From the NCBI GenBank assembly GCA_934307335.1, contig CAKRCL010000008.1:1-47705 (forward strand): DNA of 47,705 bases. Direction: 5' to 3'. A model generated the notes under the pieces. It was not told the DNA's origin. It searched no databases and saw nothing but the letters and a program-made list of their open reading frames with translations. The translations under genes and the position numbers were made by a program. Below are positions 1 through 6,059 of the stretch, one piece after another. Source of the stretch: an uncultured Dorea sp. (GTDB lineage Bacteria > Bacillota > Clostridia > Lachnospirales > Lachnospiraceae). Numbering within the stretch: the stretch's first letter is position 1; each line of letters opens with the position of its first letter.

Positions 1-270
1 GTAATCATACCTGATAATTCCACTTGGGAAAGACACTTGTCTTGTTTTTATTGCATAATAGCCATGATCAATTCCTATGATTATCGCAATCACATCCTTT
101 CATTTTTCTGTTTAACGTAAGGTCAAAAATGCTTTCACTGCTGCAACGGATTGTTGCAAAAGTGCCCTTCGTGAACACTTTTCTATGTTCCAGCGTCCAA
201 AAACCTGCGGAAAATCTGGCTTTTTTATACCATTATCGCCAGAGGAACACTACTGTTCCTTCCCAGCCGG

Positions 271-603
271 TTATAAAATATCCCTCTCCCGGCGGCGGTC
301 CAGCCTGTCCGGGGGAGGGATATATCGCAAGTTTCCTTTTTGAACAATTGCCTGTCTTTTTATTTTTATGAGATGTTTTTCCTGCTTTTGTAAAATGGGA
401 AGATACTCCAGCTCTGTCAGAAACTTCCGTATATAATTCCCCTTTTCTCCCAGCCTGTTATCATTTTCCAGCAGTTCTATTTCCACCATGTAATGAGTAT
501 CTGGATGAAATCTCTTCTCACACAAAATGCTGTCCCCTTTTATATAATCGGATTTAGCCGATTCTCTTGCTGCCGCCAAGAGTTCATAAATACTTACTTC
601 CAC
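271..603 (-). CDS. small hypothetical protein
   Basis: A 110-residue soluble, charged protein that I do not recognise; no signal peptide, membrane segment or catalytic motif is visible. It starts with GTG at 603, chosen because GGGAGG lies 7 nt upstream. It lies 40 nt downstream of another small hypothetical gene (644-1036) on the same strand, so the two are probably co-transcribed. The last 20 codons (Arg/Pro-rich tail) coincide with a strong GC-rich inverted repeat at 278-323, so the C-terminus may be a recent extension of an older frame. Context is accessory DNA beside a disrupted ABC transporter gene. Confidence 0.5.
   Translation of the reverse strand: MEVSIYELLAAARESAKSDYIKGDSILCEKRFHPDTHYMVEIELLENDNRLGEKGNYIRKFLTELEYLPILQKQEKHLIKIKRQAIVQKGNLRYIPPPDRLDRRRERDIL
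278..323. repeat. GC-rich inverted repeat at 3' end of small gene
   Basis: Arms 278-292 and 309-323 pair over 15 bp with a single T/G wobble position, closing a 16-nt loop. The repeat lies inside the last codons of the gene at 271-603. No clean T-run follows on either strand, so it is not a textbook terminator; it may be an mRNA-stabilising hairpin or a remnant of a short palindromic repeat. Confidence 0.6.
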
Positions 604-643
604 CTCTTATCACCTCCCAAAAGACCAGAAAAAAACAGACCTC

Positions 644-1036
644 TTAATCGAAGTCTGCTCCTGTCGGATATGGTAATCCTCTTTCTTCATATTTTTTATC
701 GATATAATTTCGAATCCATTCCCTGTATTCTTCCGTTAATGCCTGTTCCTGAAATTCTAGCAACCACTTTTCCCCTTTCGCTTCGTCATCAACCCATCGA
801 TCTTCTATGTACTCCGGCTCATCTAACATTTTCATCATCGCTTCCAGCGGCTCTTTTACATCATCACCAAATTCTTTCCATAAGGCGATTCCGTAGTTCT
901 CCAGTTCAAAAAATTCTGTCAGATATGTCAATCGTTCCATATCCCCCAATGTCATTCTTTTTTCACCTGACAATAATGCTTGATCTCTTTTGCCACATAG
1001 ATTTAAAAATTTTCTCTTTTCCATCTCCACATTCAT
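644..1036 (-). CDS. hypothetical acidic protein
   Basis: A 130-residue acidic, helix-rich protein with many Glu and several Trp; not recognised. The frame is open further upstream to 1111, but I chose ATG at 1036 because an AGAGG stretch lies 10 nt before it and because the longer form would start inside a divergent regulatory region carrying direct repeats. It is followed by the small gene at 271-603. The divergent neighbour is an XRE-type regulator (1166-1402), which is the likely controller. A toxin/antitoxin-like or mobile-element accessory role is possible but nothing in the sequence proves it. Confidence 0.55.
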   Translation of the reverse strand: MNVEMEKRKFLNLCGKRDQALLSGEKRMTLGDMERLTYLTEFFELENYGIALWKEFGDDVKEPLEAMMKMLDEPEYIEDRWVDDEAKGEKWLLEFQEQALTEEYREWIRNYIDKKYEERGLPYPTGADFD

Positions 1037-1071
1037 TATACTTTTACCTCTTCTTGTTAAAAATAATTCCT

Positions 1072-1136
1072 TATTACGAAACATTATAAAATTCAAACTC
1101 TTTAGAATCAATATATATGTTTCTGTATTACGAAAC
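1072..1136. promoter_or_regulatory. direct repeat pair, candidate XRE operator
   Basis: The 11-mer TATTACGAAAC occurs twice, at 1072-1082 and 1126-1136, 54 bp apart, both between the divergent starts at 1036 and 1166. Repeats of this kind between an XRE regulator and the gene it faces are typical operators. The role is inferred from position only. Confidence 0.4.
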
Positions 1137-1165
1137 TTTTTATTTTATAAGGGGAGTTCATCATT

Positions 1166-1402
1166 ATGCAAAAGATTAGACCAGATATGGATATTGGTAA
1201 AAATATCCAAGCAATTCGATATAAAAACAACATGACTCAAGACCAAGTAGTTGCAAAATTAAATCTTATTGGTATCTCCATCACCAAAAGTACCTATGCC
1301 AAACTGGAAACAAATCGAATGAATATTAAGGTATCTGAATTAGTTGCACTTGCAAAAATCTTTCATACCGATATCAATGCATTCTTTTCCGGCTTACTAT
1401 AG
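1166..1402 (+). CDS. XRE-family helix-turn-helix regulator
   Basis: A 78-residue single-domain DNA-binding protein. Residues about 12-66 form a Cro/C1-type HTH: an IGKNIQAIR helix, NNMTQDQVVAKL as helix 2, then STYAKLE as the recognition helix, and a last helix rich in hydrophobic residues. GGGGAG lies 9 nt before the ATG. It probably represses its own promoter and the divergent minus-strand genes through the direct repeats at 1072-1136. AT-rich composition matches the surrounding accessory DNA rather than the housekeeping part of the window. The target is not known. Confidence 0.85.
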   Translation: MQKIRPDMDIGKNIQAIRYKNNMTQDQVVAKLNLIGISITKSTYAKLETNRMNIKVSELVALAKIFHTDINAFFSGLL

Positions 1403-1451
1403 TTCGACATTCCCCGACTCCCTATGTATATAGTAGCATCTTTAAAAATAA

Positions 1452-1496
1452 GAACCAGTCTATATTCTTGTCGGATATAAACTAGTTCGTTTTTTC
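1452..1496 (+). terminator. terminator after XRE gene
   Basis: Arms 1452-1465 and 1475-1488 pair with two single mismatches, followed by G and six T (1490-1495). It lies 50 bp past the XRE stop codon on the same strand. Confidence 0.5.
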
Positions 1497-1509
1497 AACT
1501 AACATAAGC

Positions 1510-1549
1510 AGTGGCAGGAAATTCAGATTCTATCTGATCTCCTGCCACT
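1510..1549 (-). terminator. long hairpin downstream of 331-aa gene
   Basis: Outer arms AGTGGCAGG (1510-1518) and CCTGCCACT (1541-1549) are perfect, with an inner TCAGAT/ATCTGA pairing. It lies 28 bp past the stop of the minus-strand gene at 1577. There is no immediate T-run, so it may end or protect the transcript rather than act as a classical intrinsic terminator. Confidence 0.45.
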
Positions 1550-1576
1550 CATGCTAAGTCCATACAAATTTTTTAT

Positions 1577-2572
1577 TTACCATACATAACCAATATCTTT
1601 TAAATCTCTGCTAATCTTGTTTCTTGATTCAACTACAAATGCAGCCCACCTGTCATTTTGTGTTTCTGCCATTTGTTTTCCTTCCACAACAATATCTTTC
1701 GCAGCAGCAACACCACTATAAGGTGCAATTGCTGTACCTATGACCGTATTTATAATTGTTTTGGCAGTTGAAGTATAAAAGGCTTTTTTACTATGTTCGT
1801 CCATATATTTAAGTAAAACCTTATCCTGAATCTCTTTAAGTTCATTTTCTATCGCTTCTTTTACTTCTTGAATTTCCGATTTTTGTAAGTGACCATGATA
1901 ACCACAAATCCACTTTCTGTAATCTTTCAAATAATTACTCTCTCTAAGTTCATCAATTACCGGATGATATGGTCCATAATGCGTTAAATAATTTGGAATT
2001 CCATTTAGTGTCAATTCATTGGATAGTTCAAAAACATTTTCTTGTCTGACATAATCTTCATAATCGATATTACCACTCACGATCAGTTCTACTTTTTTCT
2101 TAGATAATTTTTCTATTTCTTTTTTTATTAAAGTGTCAAATAAAAAATTGTCTGGGCATGAACCTGAACGCACTTCCATTTCCCCCACTCGACATACTTG
2201 TGTAGGTCCTGTACTCACTGTATAATATATTGTACTTTTTTGAAACTCATGATAATGCTCATCCATTGAAGCATATACATTTTGGGGTTTGTTAGTTATT
2301 TTTTTCGCATTGTCAAATAACTGTTTATAATTTATTTTTGGAAATAAATCAACTACATATTTTACAAAACTACATTCTCTCATATTAAGCGGGCATACAT
2401 CTTTGCATAAAAACCATAACTCATCATACAATAGCATTAACCCCCACGGACTTTCAATAATTGGAAATCTTTCACCCAGAAGAGGCGAGTATCCCATCCA
2501 AGATTTTATATCAAGTGTAATATCAAATCTGATAGGATAAGATAAGCCTATATAAGCAATTCTTTTATTCAT
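1577..2572 (-). CDS. unknown 331-aa protein in AT-rich accessory DNA
   Basis: Not recognised. I start it at ATG 2572, where GGAAGGTGAAG precedes the codon closely; the open frame extends 19 codons further without a better ribosome site. The protein is Tyr/Lys/Glu-rich and has several cysteines in the N-terminal half (a CKDVCPLNMRECSF stretch near residue 60-70). Near the C-terminus, about residues 265-295, is a short Ala/Gly/Ile-rich segment (TIINTVIGTAIAPYSGVAAA) that could be a glycine-zipper-like hydrophobic helix. No transport, nuclease or transposase motif is visible. Low GC and a solitary setting suggest horizontally acquired cargo; a toxin or phage-defence role is possible but unsupported. 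Confidence 0.6.
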   Translation of the reverse strand: MNKRIAYIGLSYPIRFDITLDIKSWMGYSPLLGERFPIIESPWGLMLLYDELWFLCKDVCPLNMRECSFVKYVVDLFPKINYKQLFDNAKKITNKPQNVYASMDEHYHEFQKSTIYYTVSTGPTQVCRVGEMEVRSGSCPDNFLFDTLIKKEIEKLSKKKVELIVSGNIDYEDYVRQENVFELSNELTLNGIPNYLTHYGPYHPVIDELRESNYLKDYRKWICGYHGHLQKSEIQEVKEAIENELKEIQDKVLLKYMDEHSKKAFYTSTAKTIINTVIGTAIAPYSGVAAAKDIVVEGKQMAETQNDRWAAFVVESRNKISRDLKDIGYVW

Positions 2573-2635
2573 ATCTTCACCTTCCCCTTTTATTTTATTA
2601 ATACCTATTTTATCATAGCTCATATACATTGGAAA

Positions 2636-2815
2636 ATGCTTTCCTTAAATAAAAAAACTGGTCATGAGCTTCTTTACTACTCATACCAGGTATCTAATGT
2701 TTTTTCATTACTACATACACATATTTTCCCATTATCTGTGTATATAGTACCTATATTCTATTTCATATTAACTGTATATACTCTATATACTGGTTATTCT
2801 GTTACACCAGTTTAC
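2636..2815. mobile_element. probable end of an inserted element
   Basis: About 180 bp of very AT-rich non-coding DNA ends at 2813-2818, where the reading frame of an ABC ATPase changes from normal sequence to nonsense directly after the Walker B aspartate. The last 45 bp carry closely packed symmetric sites: a GTATATA/TATATAC pair around 2774-2789 and a CTGGT/ACCAG pair (2790-2794, 2806-2810). Such clusters resemble recombinase-binding ends. No integrase or transposase lies in the window, so the element type and its other end are unknown. Confidence 0.4.
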
Positions 2816-3265
2816 ATCGAGAAGCAGGACATCTGCGCCGTGTGAGACCGCCGCCGCGATCTGTAATTTGCGTTTCATTCCAGTTGAAAATTCTTTGATT
2901 TTTTTATCTAATGGCAATTGATATTTTTTGCACATTTCCAGAAAATCTTCTTTCTGAAACTTGTGATACATACTTTCAAGCATTGGAAGGATGTCTTTTA
3001 CACGTAAATATCCACTGAAACCGGAATCAGCTAACACAACACCAATTCTTTCTTTGTCCCTTGCTGCAAGCTCCTGCGCATTGATTCCAAATACTTCTAC
3101 CACGCCCCCGTCTGGTCTGATCAGACCTAATGCTGCTTTGAACGCTGTACTTTTTCCTGCACCATTGGCACCGATCAGTCCGGTAACATAACCTTCTGGT
3201 ACATCCATAGTAAGATCCAGTTCAAAATCTTTATAGTGCTTTTTCACACTTTCAAATTTCAACAT
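2783..3265 (-). pseudogene. truncated ABC transporter ATPase (YtrB/BcrA type)
   Basis: N-terminal half of an ABC ATPase. Counting from the first in-frame TTG at 3274, Walker A GANGAGKST is at residues 35-43, the signature STGMKRKL at 130-137 and Walker B VLLLD at 149-153. The catalytic glutamate that should follow is missing: the frame turns into an unrelated ten-residue tail and stops at 2783. D-loop and H-loop are absent, so ATP hydrolysis should be lost. ATG at 3265 is the likely start (GGAGG 10 nt upstream). It begins just after the GntR gene ends, so both formed one operon, probably with a permease now separated or lost. The break coincides with a drop in GC, pointing to an insertion. 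Confidence 0.8.
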
Positions 3266-3270
3266 ACTTA

Positions 3271-3642
3271 TCAATCCTCCAAAACAATCTGAAACAACTC
3301 CAGTAATTCCTGATCTGTCATTCCACAGCTTTTGCCTTTTCGGATGGCCGTCTCCAAATCAGCTTCCACTTCTTTTTTCTTCTCCTCCAGCATCAGCCCC
3401 TGGTCTGCAAACGCCACAAAACTTCCTTTTCCGTGGACTGTAATTACAAATCCTTCTTCCTCCAGGGCATCATATGCCTTTTTCACGGTCAGCGCACTGA
3501 CCTTAAGTTCTTTAGCTAAAGTACGAACTGACGGGAGTGGGGTATCTGCCTTTAATGCACCATGCATGATTTTTTCTTTAATCTGGTCTCCAATCTGTTC
3601 ATAGATTGGCTGCATCGATGAATGATTCACTATGATATCCAT
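3271..3642 (-). CDS. GntR-family regulator, YtrA subfamily
   Basis: A 123-residue regulator with an N-terminal winged helix (about residues 10-78: PIYEQIGDQIKEKI, PSVRTLAKELKVSALTVKKAYDALEEEGF, HGKGSFV) and a short C-terminal helical tail instead of a ligand-binding domain, as in the YtrA subfamily. These regulators sit at the head of ABC-transporter operons and repress them until cell-wall or drug stress. GGAGGAG lies 5 nt before ATG 3642. The following ATPase is truncated, so the operon has lost its output while the regulator looks intact. Its own promoter is embedded in a large palindrome (3672-3710), which suggests autorepression. Confidence 0.9.
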   Translation of the reverse strand: MDIIVNHSSMQPIYEQIGDQIKEKIMHGALKADTPLPSVRTLAKELKVSALTVKKAYDALEEEGFVITVHGKGSFVAFADQGLMLEEKKKEVEADLETAIRKGKSCGMTDQELLELFQIVLED

Positions 3643-3665
3643 AAAACTCCTCCTTCGTTATAAAC

Positions 3666-3710
3666 AGTATAAAACAGCATATAACAGTTGTCAACTGTTA
3701 TATGCTGTTT
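3666..3710 (-). promoter_or_regulatory. promoter inside a 39-bp perfect palindrome (YtrA-type operator)
   Basis: On the minus strand a -35 TTGACA (3694-3689), a 17-bp spacer and -10 TATACT (3671-3666) precede the GntR gene. The -35 and spacer lie within a perfect palindrome at 3672-3710, with 19-bp arms around one central base. A dimeric GntR repressor bound there would cover the promoter. It could also fold as a hairpin after the upstream gene (stop 3769), but there is no T-run directly after it. Confidence 0.75.
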
Positions 3711-3768
3711 ATTCTACTTTTGTTTTTCTTAATTCATTTTTATATCTGCTGAATGATTGAGCTGCCGT

Positions 3769-4476
3769 TTACTCATAATAAATCTGCTGGTCACCTTCAA
3801 TGCAGTTTTTCATGGAGGATTCAATCCACTCTACCGCCCCTTCTGCATCACGATCCCGGATATAAGTCCACATTTTATAATTGCTGTTGTAAAGTGCCTC
3901 CACTCCATACAATGTACAGTACCGTTCCCACATGGCAAATATCGGTGTCTTAAAGGACTGTACGATCAGCGGAACCAGGGTATTTCCAGACATCAGTGCA
4001 AACTCATGCTGGAATTCAAAGGCTGCCTGTATAGCTTCTGACATCTTATCTGCTTCTTTGATCTCACAGACTTTTTTGTACAGAATCTCTATCTCCTCGT
4101 CCCGGATTGCCGGCAAGCAAAGTTTGACAACTAACGTGTCCAGCGCAATTCTCACCTCAAAGATCGATCGGATTTCTTCATTTCGAAGGCTTCCTCCGTT
4201 GTACTTCATAATGGACAGCAGAGTTTCAATCGTTCCCTTTCTACGATAATCAGCCACATAAGTCCCGCTCCGCGGCTTCACGATGAGGAATCCCATTCTC
4301 TCAAGATCGGTAATTCCGCCGTTCACCACCGCCCGGCTGACCTGCATTTTCTGCGCAAGCTGACGTTCCGGCGGCAGCTTTTCGCCAATCTTTAATTTTC
4401 CGGATAAAATCATATGCTGCACCTGCTCCACAAAAAGTTCCCGAAGCGACGGTGAACTGATTTTTTGAAACTCCAT
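3769..4476 (-). CDS. GntR-family regulator, FadR/FCD subfamily
   Basis: A 235-residue repressor. N-terminal winged helix about residues 8-75 (LRELFVEQVQHMILSG, LPPERQLAQKMQVSRAVVNGGITDLERMGFL, PRSGTYV) followed by an all-helical FCD ligand-binding domain about 90-225, in which Asp/His residues usually bind a metal and a small acid. It is the last gene of the hypB-oxidoreductase-hypA-membrane protein run, 165 bp downstream of the membrane protein. FCD regulators of the PdhR/LldR kind bind ATTGGT-N3-ACCAAT; a near-perfect copy lies just downstream of the hypB promoter (9479-9493), so I infer it controls that operon. The effector is unknown; small carboxylic acids are usual for the family. Confidence 0.88.
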   Translation of the reverse strand: MEFQKISSPSLRELFVEQVQHMILSGKLKIGEKLPPERQLAQKMQVSRAVVNGGITDLERMGFLIVKPRSGTYVADYRRKGTIETLLSIMKYNGGSLRNEEIRSIFEVRIALDTLVVKLCLPAIRDEEIEILYKKVCEIKEADKMSEAIQAAFEFQHEFALMSGNTLVPLIVQSFKTPIFAMWERYCTLYGVEALYNSNYKMWTYIRDRDAEGAVEWIESSMKNCIEGDQQIYYE

Positions 4477-4641
4477 TTACTGTCCTCTTACCTTTCTGTC
4501 CAAAATTTTATTCCTTCCCGGCAATCTGCCACGTTTCACAGTCTCTGATATCTCACTTTGAATTTTCTGGTTTCATCAAATTCTCAATTTCGCAGCCTGT
4601 AATTTTCTGTTTTTATGCAACCTTTCATATCATACTGAAAA

Positions 4642-5679
4642 TTACTCAGCTCTTGCCATTGCAACCTGAAAATCTTTCTGATCTGTGAATATTTCATTCT
4701 TATATGGATTCTTTTTCTGCTCCTTCGCCCGCTTGATAATAAACGCAAGACAGAGCACATTTGCCACAAGTGCAACGATTGCTACTACACCCTGCATGGT
4801 CGGATTGGCTGCTGTCGGACGTACTGCACTGTCCATAATTCCGTCTGCATATAGTACCGGGATAACAGAAAACCGGCTTGCGTCCTGGAACAGTGGGAAT
4901 ACCTGTGCAAACATACACCACAGCGCCAGTGTGTTGGCGCGGTTCTGAATCCAGCCGCCCTTGTTCCAAAGTGCATTTGCAAATGTCGGTGCAAGCAGAA
5001 GTGCCAGTCCGCAGTACCATGTATGTGTAGTCAGGTTATTGTATGTATACTCAAAATTCCACAGATCGTATGCAATGATGAAACACCATGTCATATCCGG
5101 CCAGAGCATATCTTTCTTATCCCTGGAAGAATAGATGCCCCACCAGCCTGTCATACAGAAAATGTTTAAAATTCCGGCAATACCGTTGACCCAGTTCCAC
5201 CATCCGCCGTACAGCCACACATTTTCGGAAGATAACCACCAGCGGTCTCCGTACTCTGCAAGTGCCATTGCTCCGCGCACACCTGACTCAAAATCACTGA
5301 CAACTGCAATTAAAATGTTGATTGCTACAATTACAAACGGGAATACCTTGAACCAGTCTGTTTTTCCGATGCCCCATTTATATTTTAACATCATAAATCC
5401 GATACATCCAGCCGTTGCCGCATATAATTTAGCATAATGGAACCAGCTCGTCATATGGACATAGGTTGGATTATTCAGTGCCCACTCCATTCCCTGTGCC
5501 GCACACACATAAATCGCAATAAAGTACACTGTTAAAATTGCCGGAATCACTAAGAAACAGATAATTCCTCCCATCTTACTTCTTCTGGCAAATTCATTTG
5601 CAAGCACAAGCCCCGCAAATACTAACACCCAGCCTAATAGCTGCCAGCCTGCGCCATCTCCATAAATTTGAAACAACAT
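4642..5679 (-). CDS. multi-pass membrane protein of hyp operon (DUF5692-like)
   Basis: A 345-residue integral membrane protein with roughly eight to nine hydrophobic segments and an unusually high Trp and Tyr content (for example WWLSSENVWLYGGWWNWVNG near residues 148-167). The short Lys/Glu-rich C-terminal tail is likely cytoplasmic. It resembles, from memory, the DUF5692 family of Lachnospiraceae; function unknown. It follows hypA by 31 nt in the nickel-chaperone operon, so it may be a transporter or a membrane anchor linked to the metal or redox partner. No nickel-permease signature (such as HX4DH) is present. Confidence 0.75.
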   Translation of the reverse strand: MLFQIYGDGAGWQLLGWVLVFAGLVLANEFARRSKMGGIICFLVIPAILTVYFIAIYVCAAQGMEWALNNPTYVHMTSWFHYAKLYAATAGCIGFMMLKYKWGIGKTDWFKVFPFVIVAINILIAVVSDFESGVRGAMALAEYGDRWWLSSENVWLYGGWWNWVNGIAGILNIFCMTGWWGIYSSRDKKDMLWPDMTWCFIIAYDLWNFEYTYNNLTTHTWYCGLALLLAPTFANALWNKGGWIQNRANTLALWCMFAQVFPLFQDASRFSVIPVLYADGIMDSAVRPTAANPTMQGVVAIVALVANVLCLAFIIKRAKEQKKNPYKNEIFTDQKDFQVAMARAE

Positions 5680-5710
5680 GTCTCATTCCTCCTTCTCTTT
5701 CGTAACATAC

Positions 5711-6055
5711 TCAACAGGCTTCGATTTCTTTGATATTGAATTCATTTCCTGTGAGCAGATATGTATGTTCACTGGAACAGAACGGACAGATCCGCCCATG
5801 TTCCACTGTAGCATAAGTTTTCTGACAGTCCTCACAGTATGTCACTGCCGGTATCTCCTGCGTGATCAGTTCTGCGCCTTTTAAGAAATCGTGTTTACCG
5901 GCCGCCCATTTCCAGCAGTCCTTCAGATAAGAATCTACGACTCCGGACACTTCCCCGATTTCTAAAGTCACGCTTGCAATTTCACTTAACTGATTTTCCA
6001 CCGCAATCTTTTCCAAACTGTCAATGAGATGAAATACAATTCCAAGCTCATGCAT
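5711..6055 (-). CDS. hypA: HypA nickel metallochaperone
   Basis: A 114-residue HypA/HybF family protein. It starts with MHE, whose amino terminus and His2 form the nickel site, and has a zinc site made by C74-x2-C77 and C90-x2-C93. With HypB it delivers nickel to apo-enzymes, classically the large subunit of [NiFe] hydrogenase. I start it at ATG 6055, only 4 nt after the stop of the oxidoreductase gene; a longer frame to 6097 would overlap that gene and lose the MHE terminus. Length and motifs are normal. No hydrogenase structural gene and no hypCDEF are in the window. Confidence 0.93.
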   Translation of the reverse strand: MHELGIVFHLIDSLEKIAVENQLSEIASVTLEIGEVSGVVDSYLKDCWKWAAGKHDFLKGAELITQEIPAVTYCEDCQKTYATVEHGRICPFCSSEHTYLLTGNEFNIKEIEAC

Positions 6056-6059
6056 AGTC

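Noticed and set aside
129..371. Open plus-strand frame of 80 codons
   Set aside because: No ribosome site, low-complexity Phe/Leu end, and it overlaps the better-supported minus-strand gene and its hairpin.
1..2815. Prophage
   Set aside because: An XRE gene is present but no integrase, terminase, portal or tail genes are in the window; element end is the safer call.
2636..2845. Plus-strand frame over the AT-rich junction
   Set aside because: No ribosome site, composition of non-coding AT-rich DNA, and it runs into the remnant ATPase on the other strand.
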